The notes: generated by a model from the sequence alone, not told the origin. Numbered from the stretch's first letter, positions 35,008 through 44,251 are shown. The stretch: 64,000 nt of DNA from Agrococcus sp. KRD186 (GCF_017168255.1 NZ_JABFAP010000001.1:1005335-1069334), one strand, 5' to 3'. Translations and numbers: made by a program.

Positions 35008-36182
35008 GAGAACGCGGTGATGCCGCGCGCGTCCAGCCAATCGCGCACGTGCTGCTCGTAGCGCGTCCTGTCGAAGTTCCAGAGCTTCGTGTGCCGGGCG
35101 GTGGTCCACTCCCGGTAGTCGACGAGATCGGGCCGCGCCTCTGCGAGCGCGCGCGACGCATCCGGCGGCACGTAGCCGTCGTCGGCCGAGTGCAGGAGCA
35201 GGATGGGCTGCGACAGCGCATCTGCGTGCAGCACGTTGTCGAGCTCGTCGAAGTCGAGGCTGCGGCTGCCGCTGAGCATCGAGGCGGGCGATCCCAGCAG
35301 CCCCACGGCCGTGTCGACCAGCCATGCGGGCAGCCGCACGAGCGCCACCTGCAGCATGAGCGTCGGACGCCAGCCGACCACGGGCGAGTCGAGCACGAGA
35401 CCGGCGATGCGCCTCCGGTGCCGTGACCGGCGTGCGACCTGCAGCGCGATCTGCCCGCCCATCGACCACCCCTGCAGCACGATGCGCTCAGCGCCACGGG
35501 CGAGCGCGAGCTCGATCGCGTCGTCGACGTCGCGCCACTCGTCGAGACCGAGCCGGTACTTGCCGTGCCGGCTGGGCGGGGCCTCGGTGTCGTTGCGGTA
35601 GGAGACGGCCATGACCGGGATGCCGCGCTCCAGGTAGATCGGCGCGGCACGGATCGTCTCTCGCCGGGTGACGCCGCGGCCGTGCACCTGCACGCACCAG
35701 GTCGTCGCATCCTGGTCGCCCATGATCCAGGCCGGCGCCGGACCGAACTCCGTGGGAACGTCGACGCGCTCGACCTCGTCGCTCACCTGGCTCGGCTTGA
35801 AGACGGCGTAGCCCGACCAGCGCGCGGAGGCGACACCGTCGAGCAGTGCGCGCGAGCGCGCATCGACCGCGCGGGTCACGCTGTGCGCGTCCTCGCTGAC
35901 CACTCCGCCCACCACTGCGAGCTGCTCGCCCACCCACAGCGCATAGACGCCGGGCAGGCCGGTGTCGGGCGTGCGGCCCAGCCGGACGCCGTGCTCGTCG
36001 ACGCCCAGCACGGTGATGTCATCAGGCGGGTTGCGCGGCGGCGTCACGAGCCTCGACGCGAGCAGTGCGGAGGCGCCGGTCACCGCCAGTGCCGCGCCGC
36101 CCACCACCACGCCGCCGGCGATCAGCGCCAGCCGTCCACCGCGCCGCTCCGCTGCGGCGGCGCGCCTCACTTCGGTGGTCAC
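35004..36182 (-). CDS. membrane-anchored alpha/beta hydrolase
   Basis: 392 residues. One N-terminal helix (about 17-43, Ala/Gly/Val-rich) anchors it to the membrane with the domain probably outside. HGRG provides the oxyanion hole, the nucleophile is S240 (GWSMGG), the acid is in SADDGYVP and the histidine in ARHTKLWNF. Substrate unknown. I chose the GTG at 36180-36182 because the upstream open frame is antisense to the DUF3000 gene. Only 22 nt separate it from that gene. Confidence 0.85.
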   Translation of the reverse strand: MTTEVRRAAAAERRGGRLALIAGGVVVGGAALAVTGASALLASRLVTPPRNPPDDITVLGVDEHGVRLGRTPDTGLPGVYALWVGEQLAVVGGVVSEDAHSVTRAVDARSRALLDGVASARWSGYAVFKPSQVSDEVERVDVPTEFGPAPAWIMGDQDATTWCVQVHGRGVTRRETIRAAPIYLERGIPVMAVSYRNDTEAPPSRHGKYRLGLDEWRDVDDAIELALARGAERIVLQGWSMGGQIALQVARRSRHRRRIAGLVLDSPVVGWRPTLMLQVALVRLPAWLVDTAVGLLGSPASMLSGSRSLDFDELDNVLHADALSQPILLLHSADDGYVPPDASRALAEARPDLVDYREWTTARHTKLWNFDRTRYEQHVRDWLDARGITAFS

Positions 36183-36192
36183 AGGGGAATCG

Positions 36193-36198
36193 TAGTCT
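36193..36198 (+). promoter_or_regulatory. leaderless promoter -10 for the DUF3000 gene
   Basis: TAGTCT, then 6 nt, then GTG at 36205, within the 22-nt gap between divergent genes. The -35 must fall inside the hydrolase 5' end. Confidence 0.5.
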
Positions 36199-36204
36199 TG
36201 CCGG

Positions 36205-36801
36205 GTGGACACGAGCAGTGCAGCACCCGCCCCCGAGCCGGAGGCGTTCCGCGCTGCCGTCGACCAGCTGCGACGGGCTGACCTGCGCAGCGAGCTGTCG
36301 GTGCGCGAGATCCCGGCGCCCGGCCGGATCGCGCCGTTCTCGTTCGCGATCGCGGCAGACGTCGGCGTCCCCGTGCACGGCCACGACTCCGACATCGGCA
36401 CCGGCCGCTTCATCCTGATGCACGATCCCGAGGAGCCGGAGGCATGGGGAGGCGACTTCCGCATCGTCAGCTTCACGCAGGCCTCGCAGGATCCCGAGAT
36501 CGCCGCCGACCAGTTCCTCGCCGAGGTCACGTGGACCTACCTGCTCGAGGCGCTCGAGCAGCGGCATGCCGAATACCACTCGGAATCCGGCACGGCGACG
36601 AAGATCCTCTCCAGCGGCTTCGGCGAGCTGGCCGCGCAGAGCGAGGGCGCGCAGATCGAGCTGCGCGCCTCGTGGACGCCGACCGGCCGCGACTTCGGTG
36701 CCCATCTGACGGCATGGACCGACCTGCTCTGCGCGATCGCCGGACTGCCCGTGCAGCCCGGTGCCGCCGGTCTCGATGCACAGCGACGCACCCGTGGCTG
36801 A
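36205..36801 (+). CDS. DUF3000 family protein
   Basis: 198 residues of the actinobacterial DUF3000 family, function unknown. Conserved parts are FRAAVDQLRRADLRSELSV, ADVGVPVHGHDSDIGTGRFILMHDP and TWTYLLEALEQRHAEYHSESGTAT. The DUF3000 - RNase D pairing is common and suggests an RNA-related role, an inference from neighbourhood only. Its end overlaps the RNase D gene by 26 nt. Confidence 0.9.
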   Translation: MDTSSAAPAPEPEAFRAAVDQLRRADLRSELSVREIPAPGRIAPFSFAIAADVGVPVHGHDSDIGTGRFILMHDPEEPEAWGGDFRIVSFTQASQDPEIAADQFLAEVTWTYLLEALEQRHAEYHSESGTATKILSSGFGELAAQSEGAQIELRASWTPTGRDFGAHLTAWTDLLCAIAGLPVQPGAAGLDAQRRTRG

Positions 36802-38047
36802 GCAGGAGGCCGGGCCAGAAGCGCCCGAGGTCGTGCTGCCCGAGGCGAAGGCGCAGGGCCCGCTCGCCGTGATCGTCGAGGCCGATGCCCTCGCGGCCGC
36901 GGCCGAGCGCCTGCACCACGGCACGGGTCCGGTGGCGGTCGATGCCGAGCGTGCGAACGGGTTCCGGTACTCCGCCCGCGCCTACCTCGTCCAGCTGTAC
37001 CGACGGGGTGCCGGCACAGTGCTCGTCGACCCCACCGCCTTCGACGACCTGTCCCTGCTGCAGGAGGCGATCGGCGACGAGGAGTGGATCATCCACGCCG
37101 CCAGCCAGGACCTCCCCTGCCTGCGAGAGGTGGGCCTCGAGCCGGCCAGCCTGTTCGACACCGAGCTCGGCGCTCGGCTCGCGGGCTTCGAGCGCGTCGG
37201 CCTGGCCGCCGTCACCGAGCGGCTCGTCGGCCTGCACCTGCGCAAGGAGCACGGTGCGGCCGACTGGTCGACCCGGCCCATCCCGCCAGCCTGGCTGGAG
37301 TACGCCGCGCTCGACGTCGAGGTGCTGCCGGACGCGCGCGACGCGCTGGCCGCAGAGCTCGAGCTGCAGGGCAAGCAGGAGCTCGCCGAGCAGGAGTTCG
37401 CCTACGCGCTGCAGCGTCGGCCGAAGCCCGCACCTGCGGAGCCCTGGCGCCGCCTCTCGGGTATCCACACCATCCGCGATCGCCGGCAGCTCGCTGTCGC
37501 CCGCGAGCTGTGGCTGGCGCGCGATGCGCTCGCCAGCGCCACCGACACGGCACCCGGTCGGCTGGTGCCGGATCGCTCGCTGATGGCCGCGGTCACCACG
37601 GACGTCGACTCGAAGGGCCGGCTCGCGGCCCGGCGCGACTTCTCGGGCCGCGCCAGCCGCTCCGAGCTCGATCGCTGGTGGGCCGCGATCGAGCGCGGTC
37701 GCGCCAGCGAGGACCAGCCGCAGCTGCGGGTGCGGTCGGACGAGCCGCCGCCGCCGCGATTCTGGAAGAACCGCCGGCCGGAAGCCGACGCGCGGCTGAA
37801 GGCTGCGCGCGCAGCCGTGCAGGCCGTCGCCGACGAGCTCGCGATGCCGTCGGAGAACCTGCTGATGCCCGACACCCTGCGCCGGGTGGCCTGGGAGCCG
37901 ACCGCGCCGACGCCGGAGGCGGTTGCCGACGTGCTCCGCGAGCGCGACGCGCGCCCCTGGCAGGTTGCCGCGACCGCACAGAGGATCGCCACCGCATTTG
38001 TAGAGGCGGACCAAGTCGCTCCGGAGCCGCCGGACGCCGACTCGTAG
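36776..38047 (+). CDS. rnd: ribonuclease D
   Basis: 3'-5' exoribonuclease of the DEDD family, acting on tRNA and other structured RNA 3' ends. The DEDD residues are in VAVDAERANGF (D, E), IIHAASQDLPCL (D) and YAALDVEVL (D, with the Y of DEDDy). HRDC domains follow (WRRLSGIHTIRDRRQLAVARELW). With ATG at 36776 it is 423 residues; GTG at 36794 is an alternative with less overlap. Confidence 0.9.
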   Translation: MHSDAPVAEQEAGPEAPEVVLPEAKAQGPLAVIVEADALAAAAERLHHGTGPVAVDAERANGFRYSARAYLVQLYRRGAGTVLVDPTAFDDLSLLQEAIGDEEWIIHAASQDLPCLREVGLEPASLFDTELGARLAGFERVGLAAVTERLVGLHLRKEHGAADWSTRPIPPAWLEYAALDVEVLPDARDALAAELELQGKQELAEQEFAYALQRRPKPAPAEPWRRLSGIHTIRDRRQLAVARELWLARDALASATDTAPGRLVPDRSLMAAVTTDVDSKGRLAARRDFSGRASRSELDRWWAAIERGRASEDQPQLRVRSDEPPPPRFWKNRRPEADARLKAARAAVQAVADELAMPSENLLMPDTLRRVAWEPTAPTPEAVADVLRERDARPWQVAATAQRIATAFVEADQVAPEPPDADS

Positions 38048-38086
38048 GAAGCGGCAACCGCAGGGCGGGCCGCCGAGCGCCCTTCC

Positions 38087-38092
38087 TACACT
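38087..38092 (+). promoter_or_regulatory. probable -10 box for the fad operon
   Basis: TACACT, with about 31 nt to the GTG; the leader carries an AGGAGG site. No good -35 seen. Confidence 0.4.
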
Positions 38093-38123
38093 GGTGCCGC
38101 AATCACCCCAATCAGGAGGCATC

Positions 38124-39326
38124 GTGGCCAACGACGACGTCGTGTTCGTGGACGGCGTCCGCACCCCATTCGGGCGTGCGGGCGAGAAGGGCATGTACTG
38201 GCAGACCCGTGCTGACGACCTCGCGGTCAAGGCGCTCACCGGGCTGCTCGAGCGGAATCCGAATCTGCCGCTCGACCGCATCGATGACGTGGCCATCGCG
38301 GCCACCTCGCAGACCGGCGACCAGGGCCTGACGCTCGGCCGCACCGTCGGCATGCTGGCCGGACTGCCCGTCACCGTGCCGGGCTACGCGATCGACCGCA
38401 TGTGCGCAGGTGCCATGACCGCGGTCGCCGCGGTCGGGGGCGGGGTCGCCTTCGGCGCCTACGACGTCGCGATCGCCGGCGGCGTCGAGCACATGGGCCG
38501 GCATCCGATGGGGCAGGACGCCGACCCCAACCCGCGCTTCGTCGCCGAGAAGCTCGTCTCGATGGATGCGCTGAACATGGGCAAGACCGCCGAGCGCATC
38601 CACGACCGTTTCCCGCAGCTCACCAAGGAGCGCTCCGACCGCTACGCGATGCGCTCGCAGCAGAAGTACGCCGCAGCGCTCGCCGCCGGCAACATCCAGC
38701 CCGACCTCATCCCGGTGGCGACGCAGTCCGCGGCCGGCTGGGGTCTGGCGACCGCCGATGAGGCTCCGCGCCCCGAGACCACCTTGGAGGGGCTCGCGAG
38801 CCTGAAGACCCCCTTCCGCGAGCACGGCCGCGTGACGGCCGGCAACGCATCCGGTCTCAACGATGGCGCGACGATGTCGATCATCGCATCGGCCTCCGCC
38901 GCCAAGGAGCTCGGCCTCGGCACCAAGATGCGGATGGTCTCGTTCGCGTTCGCGGGCGTCGAGCCGGACATCATGGGCATCGGCCCGATCCCCTCGACCG
39001 AGAAGGCGCTGCGCAAGGCCGGCCTGTCGATCGACGACATCGGGCTGTTCGAGCTCAACGAGGCGTTCGCGGTGCAGATCCTCTCGTTCACCGACCACTT
39101 CGGGATCGACGACGACGACGCGCGCATCAACCCCTGGGGCGGCGCGATCGCGATCGGCCACCCGCTCGCGTCCTCGGGCGTGCGCCTGATGGTGCAGCTC
39201 GCCCGCCAGTTCGAGCAGCGCCCGGATGTGCGCTACGGCGTCACCGCCATGTGCGTCGGGCTCGGTCAGGGCGGCACCGTCGTCTGGGAGAACCCCCACC
39301 ACAAGCGCTACGGAAAGGGCAACTGA
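38124..39326 (+). CDS. fadA: acetyl-CoA acyltransferase (thiolase) FadA
   Basis: Cleaves 3-ketoacyl-CoA in fatty-acid beta-oxidation. 400 residues with C94 (DRMCAGAMTA), H346 (IGHPLASSG) and C377 (AMCVGLGQGG). GTG start with an AGGAGG site 5 nt upstream. It shares one base with the fadB start, so the two-subunit trifunctional complex is translated together. Confidence 0.96.
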   Translation: MANDDVVFVDGVRTPFGRAGEKGMYWQTRADDLAVKALTGLLERNPNLPLDRIDDVAIAATSQTGDQGLTLGRTVGMLAGLPVTVPGYAIDRMCAGAMTAVAAVGGGVAFGAYDVAIAGGVEHMGRHPMGQDADPNPRFVAEKLVSMDALNMGKTAERIHDRFPQLTKERSDRYAMRSQQKYAAALAAGNIQPDLIPVATQSAAGWGLATADEAPRPETTLEGLASLKTPFREHGRVTAGNASGLNDGATMSIIASASAAKELGLGTKMRMVSFAFAGVEPDIMGIGPIPSTEKALRKAGLSIDDIGLFELNEAFAVQILSFTDHFGIDDDDARINPWGGAIAIGHPLASSGVRLMVQLARQFEQRPDVRYGVTAMCVGLGQGGTVVWENPHHKRYGKGN

Positions 39327-41467
39327 TGGCCATCCGCGACGAGTTCCCGCTGCTCGCAGCAGTCGAGTTCGACGAGGTCGTCACGCACAGCCACGTGCGC
39401 GACATCTCGCTGCCGTCGGGCAGGACGGTCGCCCTCGTGACGCTCGACAACGGGCGCGACCACACCCGCCCGTCGACGCTCGGTCCGGCGACGCTGTTCG
39501 AGTACGGCGACGTGATCGAGGCGCAGCGCGCTCGCGCGGCGAAGGGCGAGATCGACGCGATCGCCGTCACGGGCAAGCCCTACTTCCTGGCTGCCGGAGC
39601 CGATCTGTCCAACGTCGGCGATCTGCCCGACCGCGCGACGGCCGCTGAGCTGCCGAAGCTCGGCCACCGCGTGCTGGGCCTGCTGCACGGGGCAAGCGTG
39701 CCGACGTTCGTCTTCATCAACGGGCTCGCCCTCGGCGGCGGGCTCGAGATCGCCCTGCACGCCGACTACCGCACGATCAACTCGGCGGCGCCCGCGGTGG
39801 CGCTGCCGGAGACCTTCCTCGGCCTGGTGCCGGGCTGGGGCGGCGCGACCATCCTGCCGAACCTGATCGGCATCGAGCGCGCGCTCAAGGTCGTCATCGA
39901 GAACCCGCTGAAGCAGAACCGTGTGCTGAAGCCCTCGGAGGCGCTCGAGCTGGGCATCGCCGACGTCATGTTCGGGCCTGCGAACTACCTCGAGTCCTCG
40001 TTGGCCTGGGCCGACGCGGTGCTGGGTGGCAAGAAGGTCGACCGCCCGCACACGCCCGGCACGCTCGAGCGCACCGTCAAGTGGCCGATCGCGCTGAAGA
40101 TCGCCCGCGACACGCTGGAGAAGAAGCTCGGCACCGTGCCGCTCGCGCCCTACCGCGCGCTCGACATCATGGAGCTGGCGAAGAAGAACGACCGCAAGGC
40201 CGGCTTCGCCGCCGAGGACGCCGCGCTGGCGGAGCTCATCCCCGGCGACCAGTTCGCCGCCTCGATCTACGCCTTCGACCTGGTGCAGAAGCGCGCCAAG
40301 CGCCCCGCCGGCGCCCCGGACAAGGCGCTCGCGAAGCCGGTCTCGAAGGTCGGCATCATCGGCGCCGGGCTGATGGCGAGCCAGTTCGCGCTGCTGTTCG
40401 TGCGCCGCCTGCAGGTGCCCGTCGTCATCACCGACCTCGACCAGGCTCGCGTCGACGCGGCCGTCGCGGGCATCCACGGCGAGATCGACAAGCTCGCAGG
40501 CAAGGGCCGCGTGTCGACCGACGAGCAGCAGCGCCTCAAGGCGCTCATCTCGGGCACGATCGACAAGGCCGACTTCGCCGACTGCGACTGGGTGATCGAG
40601 GCCGTCTTCGAGGAGCTGGGCGTCAAGCAGCAGGTCTTCCGCGAGATCGAGCCGCACCTGAGCCCCGAGGCGGTGCTGGCGACCAACACCTCCGGCCTCT
40701 CCATCGAGGCCATGGCGGCGGCCCTCCAGCACCCCGAGCGCCTGGTCGGCTTCCACTTCTTCAACCCGGTCGCGGTCATGCCGCTCATCGAGGTCGTCAA
40801 GACCCCGGCCACCGACGACGCCACTCTCGCCACGGCGATGCGCGTCGCGAAGGACCTGAAGAAGAACGCCGTCATCACCCGCGACACCCCCGGCTTCGTG
40901 GTCAACCGCATCCTCGCGAAGCTGCTCGGCGAGGCGATGCACGCGGTCGAGCAGGGCACGCCGTTCGAGGACGTCGTCGAGGCGCAGCGCGGCTTCGGGT
41001 TCCCGATGGACCCGTTCGTGCTGCTCGACCTGGTCGGGCTCAAGGTCGGCGCGCACGTGCTCGACACCCACCACACGGCCGCTCCCGACCGCTTCTTCGA
41101 GTCGAAGGCGCTGCACGAGCTCGCCGAGGCCGGCATCCTGCTCGAGAAGGACGCGAAGGGCGAGCCGAAGGGCATCGACAAGCGTGCTCGCAAGATCGTC
41201 GCGAAGCACACGCCGGCCGATGCGAAGCCGCTGACGGTGGAAGAGTTGCGCCTGCGCATCGAGGACGGCCTGGCCGACGAGATCAAGCGGATGCTCGACG
41301 ACGACGTCGTCGAAGCGGCCGAGGACATCGACCTGTGCATGATCCTGGGCGCCGGCTGGCCCTTCCAGATGGGTGGCATCACGCCGTACCTCGACCGGGT
41401 CGGCGCCTCCGAGCGGGTCTTCGGCGGCACCTTCCACGAGCCGCGCATCGAGGGCCCGAAGGCCTGA
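39326..41467 (+). CDS. fadB: fatty-acid oxidation multienzyme FadB (enoyl-CoA hydratase / 3-hydroxyacyl-CoA dehydrogenase)
   Basis: 713 residues. N-terminal crotonase part with GLALGGGLEIALHADY and the ETFLGLVPGWGG loop that carries the catalytic Glu; then NAD-binding GIIGAGLMASQFA, the catalytic His region FHFFNPVAVMPLIEVV and the C-terminal 3HCDH domains. It channels substrate to FadA. The hydratase part is somewhat divergent at its N-terminus. Ends 19 nt before the next gene. Confidence 0.95.
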   Translation: MAIRDEFPLLAAVEFDEVVTHSHVRDISLPSGRTVALVTLDNGRDHTRPSTLGPATLFEYGDVIEAQRARAAKGEIDAIAVTGKPYFLAAGADLSNVGDLPDRATAAELPKLGHRVLGLLHGASVPTFVFINGLALGGGLEIALHADYRTINSAAPAVALPETFLGLVPGWGGATILPNLIGIERALKVVIENPLKQNRVLKPSEALELGIADVMFGPANYLESSLAWADAVLGGKKVDRPHTPGTLERTVKWPIALKIARDTLEKKLGTVPLAPYRALDIMELAKKNDRKAGFAAEDAALAELIPGDQFAASIYAFDLVQKRAKRPAGAPDKALAKPVSKVGIIGAGLMASQFALLFVRRLQVPVVITDLDQARVDAAVAGIHGEIDKLAGKGRVSTDEQQRLKALISGTIDKADFADCDWVIEAVFEELGVKQQVFREIEPHLSPEAVLATNTSGLSIEAMAAALQHPERLVGFHFFNPVAVMPLIEVVKTPATDDATLATAMRVAKDLKKNAVITRDTPGFVVNRILAKLLGEAMHAVEQGTPFEDVVEAQRGFGFPMDPFVLLDLVGLKVGAHVLDTHHTAAPDRFFESKALHELAEAGILLEKDAKGEPKGIDKRARKIVAKHTPADAKPLTVEELRLRIEDGLADEIKRMLDDDVVEAAEDIDLCMILGAGWPFQMGGITPYLDRVGASERVFGGTFHEPRIEGPKA

Positions 41468-41474
41468 CATCCGG

Positions 41475-41480
41475 CAGACT
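41475..41480 (+). promoter_or_regulatory. possible leaderless -10 for the methyltransferase gene
   Basis: CAGACT, then 6 nt, then GTG at 41487. Weaker than the TANNNT cases, but the spacing is identical. Confidence 0.35.
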
Positions 41481-41486
41481 GGCACG

Positions 41487-42992
41487 GTGAACCGTGCGCT
41501 CGTCGACGCCCTCGCCCGTGATCTCGCAGCTGCGAGCTTCACGAGCGGGGGCGTCCTCGCGCTGGTGGGCGCCGACGCCGACGCGGCGCTGACCCGCATG
41601 ATCGCCCAGCCGGCCCGCCGGGCGGCGCTGCGACAGCCCGGCCCGCTCGCGACCCTGCTGCGCGCGTTCTGGCTCGGCGATGCCGTCACCGAGAGAGAGA
41701 TGGCGGATGCGCTGCCGGCGCTGGGCGTCGACGGCGCGGTCGCGCTCGGCATCGCCGAGCACCGCGGCGAGACCGTGGTCCCACAGGTGGCGATCCGCCC
41801 CTATGCCTACCGCGACGCGCTCGGGTCGGGCGAGTGGTGGATCGCGAGCGACCTCGACGAGCTCGCTGGCGTGTGGCCGCTGCGGCCCGATCACGTGCTC
41901 GGCGTCGGCGGCGCGGCCAGGACGCTCGCGGCGCTGCTGCCGCCGCTCGAGGCCGCATCCGCGCTCGACCTGGGCACCGGCTGCGGCGTCATCGCTCTGC
42001 ACCTGCGGCGCCTCGCGCAGCGCGTGGTGGCGACGGACATCTCCGAGCGGGCCCTGCGGTTCACCGAGCTCACCGCGCGGCTGAACGGCGTCGACGGCAT
42101 CGAGACGCGCCTGGGATCCCTGTTCGAGCCGGTCGCCGGCGAGCGGTTCGAGCTGATCGCGTCGAACCCGCCGTTCGTCATCACCCCGCGCACGGAGGGT
42201 GTGCCGGCCTACGGGTACCGCGACGGCGGTGCGGCCGGCGATGCGCTGATGGCCTCGGTCGTCGCCGGTCTGGGCGAGCACCTCGCCCCTGGCGGTCACG
42301 CGCGGCTGCTCTGCAACTGGGAGACGCTGGGCGAGCGCGCGGGGATCGACCGCGTGCGCGCCTGGAGCGACGGACTCGACGCGTGGGCGATCGAGCGCGA
42401 CTCGCTGGATCCCGTGCGCTACGCCGAGCTCTGGCTGCGCGACGGCGGCACGCTCCCCCGCGACACCGAGCACGACAGGCTCATCGACGCCTGGCTCGAC
42501 GACTTCGATGCGCGGGGCGTCACCGCGGTCGGCATGGGATGGCTGGCCCTGCATCGACCGGATGCGGGGGCCGGCACGAGCCTGCACCGCTACGAGCGCC
42601 TCGTGCATGCCGTGCAGCTCGAGCACGCGGGTGCGCACCTGGCCGAGGCCTTCGGGGACGCTACCTGGCTCGCGACCCTCGACGACGAGTCGCTCGAACG
42701 CGAGCATCTCGTCACCGCCTCGGATGTGACGGAGGCCCGGCATCAGCTGCCGGGGGCATCCGGGCCCAACGTGATCGAGCTGCGGCAGGGCGGCGCGCTC
42801 GCGCGCACCCTGTCGGTCGACACCGCGCTGGCGGCGCTCGTCGGCGCCTGCGACGGCGAGCTCTCGATCGGGCAGCTGATCGGGGCGATCGCCGCCCTGC
42901 TGGAGGTCGACGAGCGGATCCTCGCCGCCGACCTGCTGCCGCGCGTGCGTGAGCTGGTGCTGACCGGCTTCCTGCGCAGGATCAGCGACTGA
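41487..42992 (+). CDS. class I SAM-dependent methyltransferase, HemK-like
   Basis: 501 residues. An N-terminal helical region (about 1-150) precedes a Rossmann methyltransferase with DLGTGCGVIALHL (motif I), VVATDISERAL and the SNPPFVI motif that marks N-methylation of Gln or nucleobases. A C-terminal region of about 200 residues with RQGGALARTLSVDTALAALVG is typical of actinobacterial relatives. Substrate unknown (protein Gln or RNA). GTG start. The stop lies within a 16-bp tandem repeat. Confidence 0.88.
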   Translation: MNRALVDALARDLAAASFTSGGVLALVGADADAALTRMIAQPARRAALRQPGPLATLLRAFWLGDAVTEREMADALPALGVDGAVALGIAEHRGETVVPQVAIRPYAYRDALGSGEWWIASDLDELAGVWPLRPDHVLGVGGAARTLAALLPPLEAASALDLGTGCGVIALHLRRLAQRVVATDISERALRFTELTARLNGVDGIETRLGSLFEPVAGERFELIASNPPFVITPRTEGVPAYGYRDGGAAGDALMASVVAGLGEHLAPGGHARLLCNWETLGERAGIDRVRAWSDGLDAWAIERDSLDPVRYAELWLRDGGTLPRDTEHDRLIDAWLDDFDARGVTAVGMGWLALHRPDAGAGTSLHRYERLVHAVQLEHAGAHLAEAFGDATWLATLDDESLEREHLVTASDVTEARHQLPGASGPNVIELRQGGALARTLSVDTALAALVGACDGELSIGQLIGAIAALLEVDERILAADLLPRVRELVLTGFLRRISD

Positions 42993-43030
42993 GCCGGCCA
43001 GCGACTGAGCCGGTCAGCGACTGAGCCGGT
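42983..43030. repeat. three 16-bp tandem repeats across two convergent gene ends
   Basis: CAGCGACTGAGCCGGC then two copies of CAGCGACTGAGCCGGT at 42983-42998, 42999-43014 and 43015-43030. The first holds the methyltransferase stop and the last the nnrD stop. The unit length is not a multiple of three, so it does not lengthen either protein. Confidence 0.95.
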
Positions 43031-43808
43031 CCGCCACTGCCGCGGGCAGCTGCTCGGCGAGGTCGAGCGCGGTGATCGGGCGGCCGTCGACGGCCGCCAT
43101 GCCGGCCGCCTCGCCGTGCAGCTCGACGGCCTCGGTCGCCATCGAGGCCAGCGAGTCGCCGGCCGCGGCGAACGCCGCGCTGCCCGCCACCAGCGCACCC
43201 AGCACGCCGGCGAGCACATCGCCCGTGCCCGCCGTCGCGAGCCGGTGCGTGCGCGCCTCGAGCGACACGGCTGCACCGCCCGGCGCCACCACGTGGGTCG
43301 GCGCGCCCTTCGCCACCACGACCGCGTCGAGCTCGGCTGCGATGCGCGCGGCGCCTGCCGCTCGGTCGAAGGGTGGCTGACGATGCCCCAGCAGCCGCAT
43401 CAGCTCGCCCTCGTGCGGCGTGATGATCGTCGGGCCCGCGTGGCCCCGCACGAGATCGAGCGCACCGGCATCCACGATGCACGGCGCGCCGCTGCCGAGC
43501 GCCTCGAGCAGCAGCGCACGCAGCGCGGGGTCGCGCTCGCGCGCATCCTGCCCAGAGCCCAGCAACCAGGCGTCGACGCTCCCCGAGGTCTCATCCATGG
43601 CGTGGCACACGGTTTCGGGACGCCGCGCGAGCACGAGGTCCTGCACGCGCCGCGGCGCCCACAGGCGCACGTAGCCGATGCCGGTGCGCCACGCCGCCTC
43701 GACGCCGAGCACCGCGGCACCGGGATAGCGCTCGGAGCCGGTCACGACCCCGAGCACGCCCATCGAGCGCTTGTCGTCATCGGCGCCAGGCACCCTCAGC
43801 CACGTCAT
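43014..43808 (-). CDS. nnrD: ADP/ATP-dependent NAD(P)H-hydrate dehydratase
   Basis: Repairs damaged NAD(P)HX. 264 residues: GVVTGSERYPGAAVLGVEAAWRTGIGYVRL at the start, DAGALDL, ITPHEGELMRLL and the catalytic-site LATAGTGDVLAGVLGALVA. It is the dehydratase alone; the epimerase NnrE domain fused in many bacteria is absent from this gene. ATG shares 4 nt (ATGA) with the upstream hypothetical gene. The C-terminal residues DRLSR lie in the tandem repeat. Confidence 0.93.
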   Translation of the reverse strand: MTWLRVPGADDDKRSMGVLGVVTGSERYPGAAVLGVEAAWRTGIGYVRLWAPRRVQDLVLARRPETVCHAMDETSGSVDAWLLGSGQDARERDPALRALLLEALGSGAPCIVDAGALDLVRGHAGPTIITPHEGELMRLLGHRQPPFDRAAGAARIAAELDAVVVAKGAPTHVVAPGGAAVSLEARTHRLATAGTGDVLAGVLGALVAGSAAFAAAGDSLASMATEAVELHGEAAGMAAVDGRPITALDLAEQLPAAVADRLSR

Positions 43809-44251
43809 GCCGCCAATGTACGCGGCCGCATGGCATCGACGCCGTCCAGGTGCGCGAGCAGCACACCGCGCAGCGGCACCGGGATGCCGCGCACGGCCCG
43901 CACGATCGCGTCGTGCCAGGCCCAGTCGTCGGGGCTCGGCGTCGGCCCGGCAGGCCGCTCGATCACGAACACGACCTCCTGATCCTGCTCGAGCAGATGG
44001 CCGAGGATGCCGCGCAGCGCCAGCACCGCGTAGGCGTCGGGAGAGATCGGGATGCCGTCGACCTGCTGCAGGTCGCGGCGCATCGTGCCGTCCGGCTCGA
44101 TCAGGAAGATCCAGAGCCGCGGCACGATGCCGTGCTGCACGAGCGCCGCCACCGCCTCCAGCGTGGCATCGCCCGCTGCTTCGTCGCCCAACGAGTGGTC
44201 GCCCAAGGTGTGGTCGCCCAGCGTGTCATCGCCCAGTGTGTTGTCGTCCAT
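43805..44251 (-). CDS. hypothetical protein with pentapeptide-repeat leader
   Basis: 148 residues from the ATG at 44249-44251. Residues 3-22 are four D-x-T/S-L-G pentads (DNTLG, DDTLG, DHTLG, DHSLG), with two degenerate ones after; then a compact domain, for example PRLWIFLIEPDGTMRRDLQQVDGI. The last part (DDWAWHDAIVRAVRGIPVPLRGVLLA) looks conserved in Microbacteriaceae. No function known to me. It is translationally coupled to nnrD. Confidence 0.65.
   Translation of the reverse strand: MDDNTLGDDTLGDHTLGDHSLGDEAAGDATLEAVAALVQHGIVPRLWIFLIEPDGTMRRDLQQVDGIPISPDAYAVLALRGILGHLLEQDQEVVFVIERPAGPTPSPDDWAWHDAIVRAVRGIPVPLRGVLLAHLDGVDAMRPRTLAA
44186..44245 (-). repeat. 15-bp tandem repeat encoding DxTLG pentads
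   Basis: Four imperfect 15-bp units in the 5' end of the hypothetical gene; DNA copies differ at several bases while the protein repeats stay close, so the protein pattern may be selected. Confidence 0.85.
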
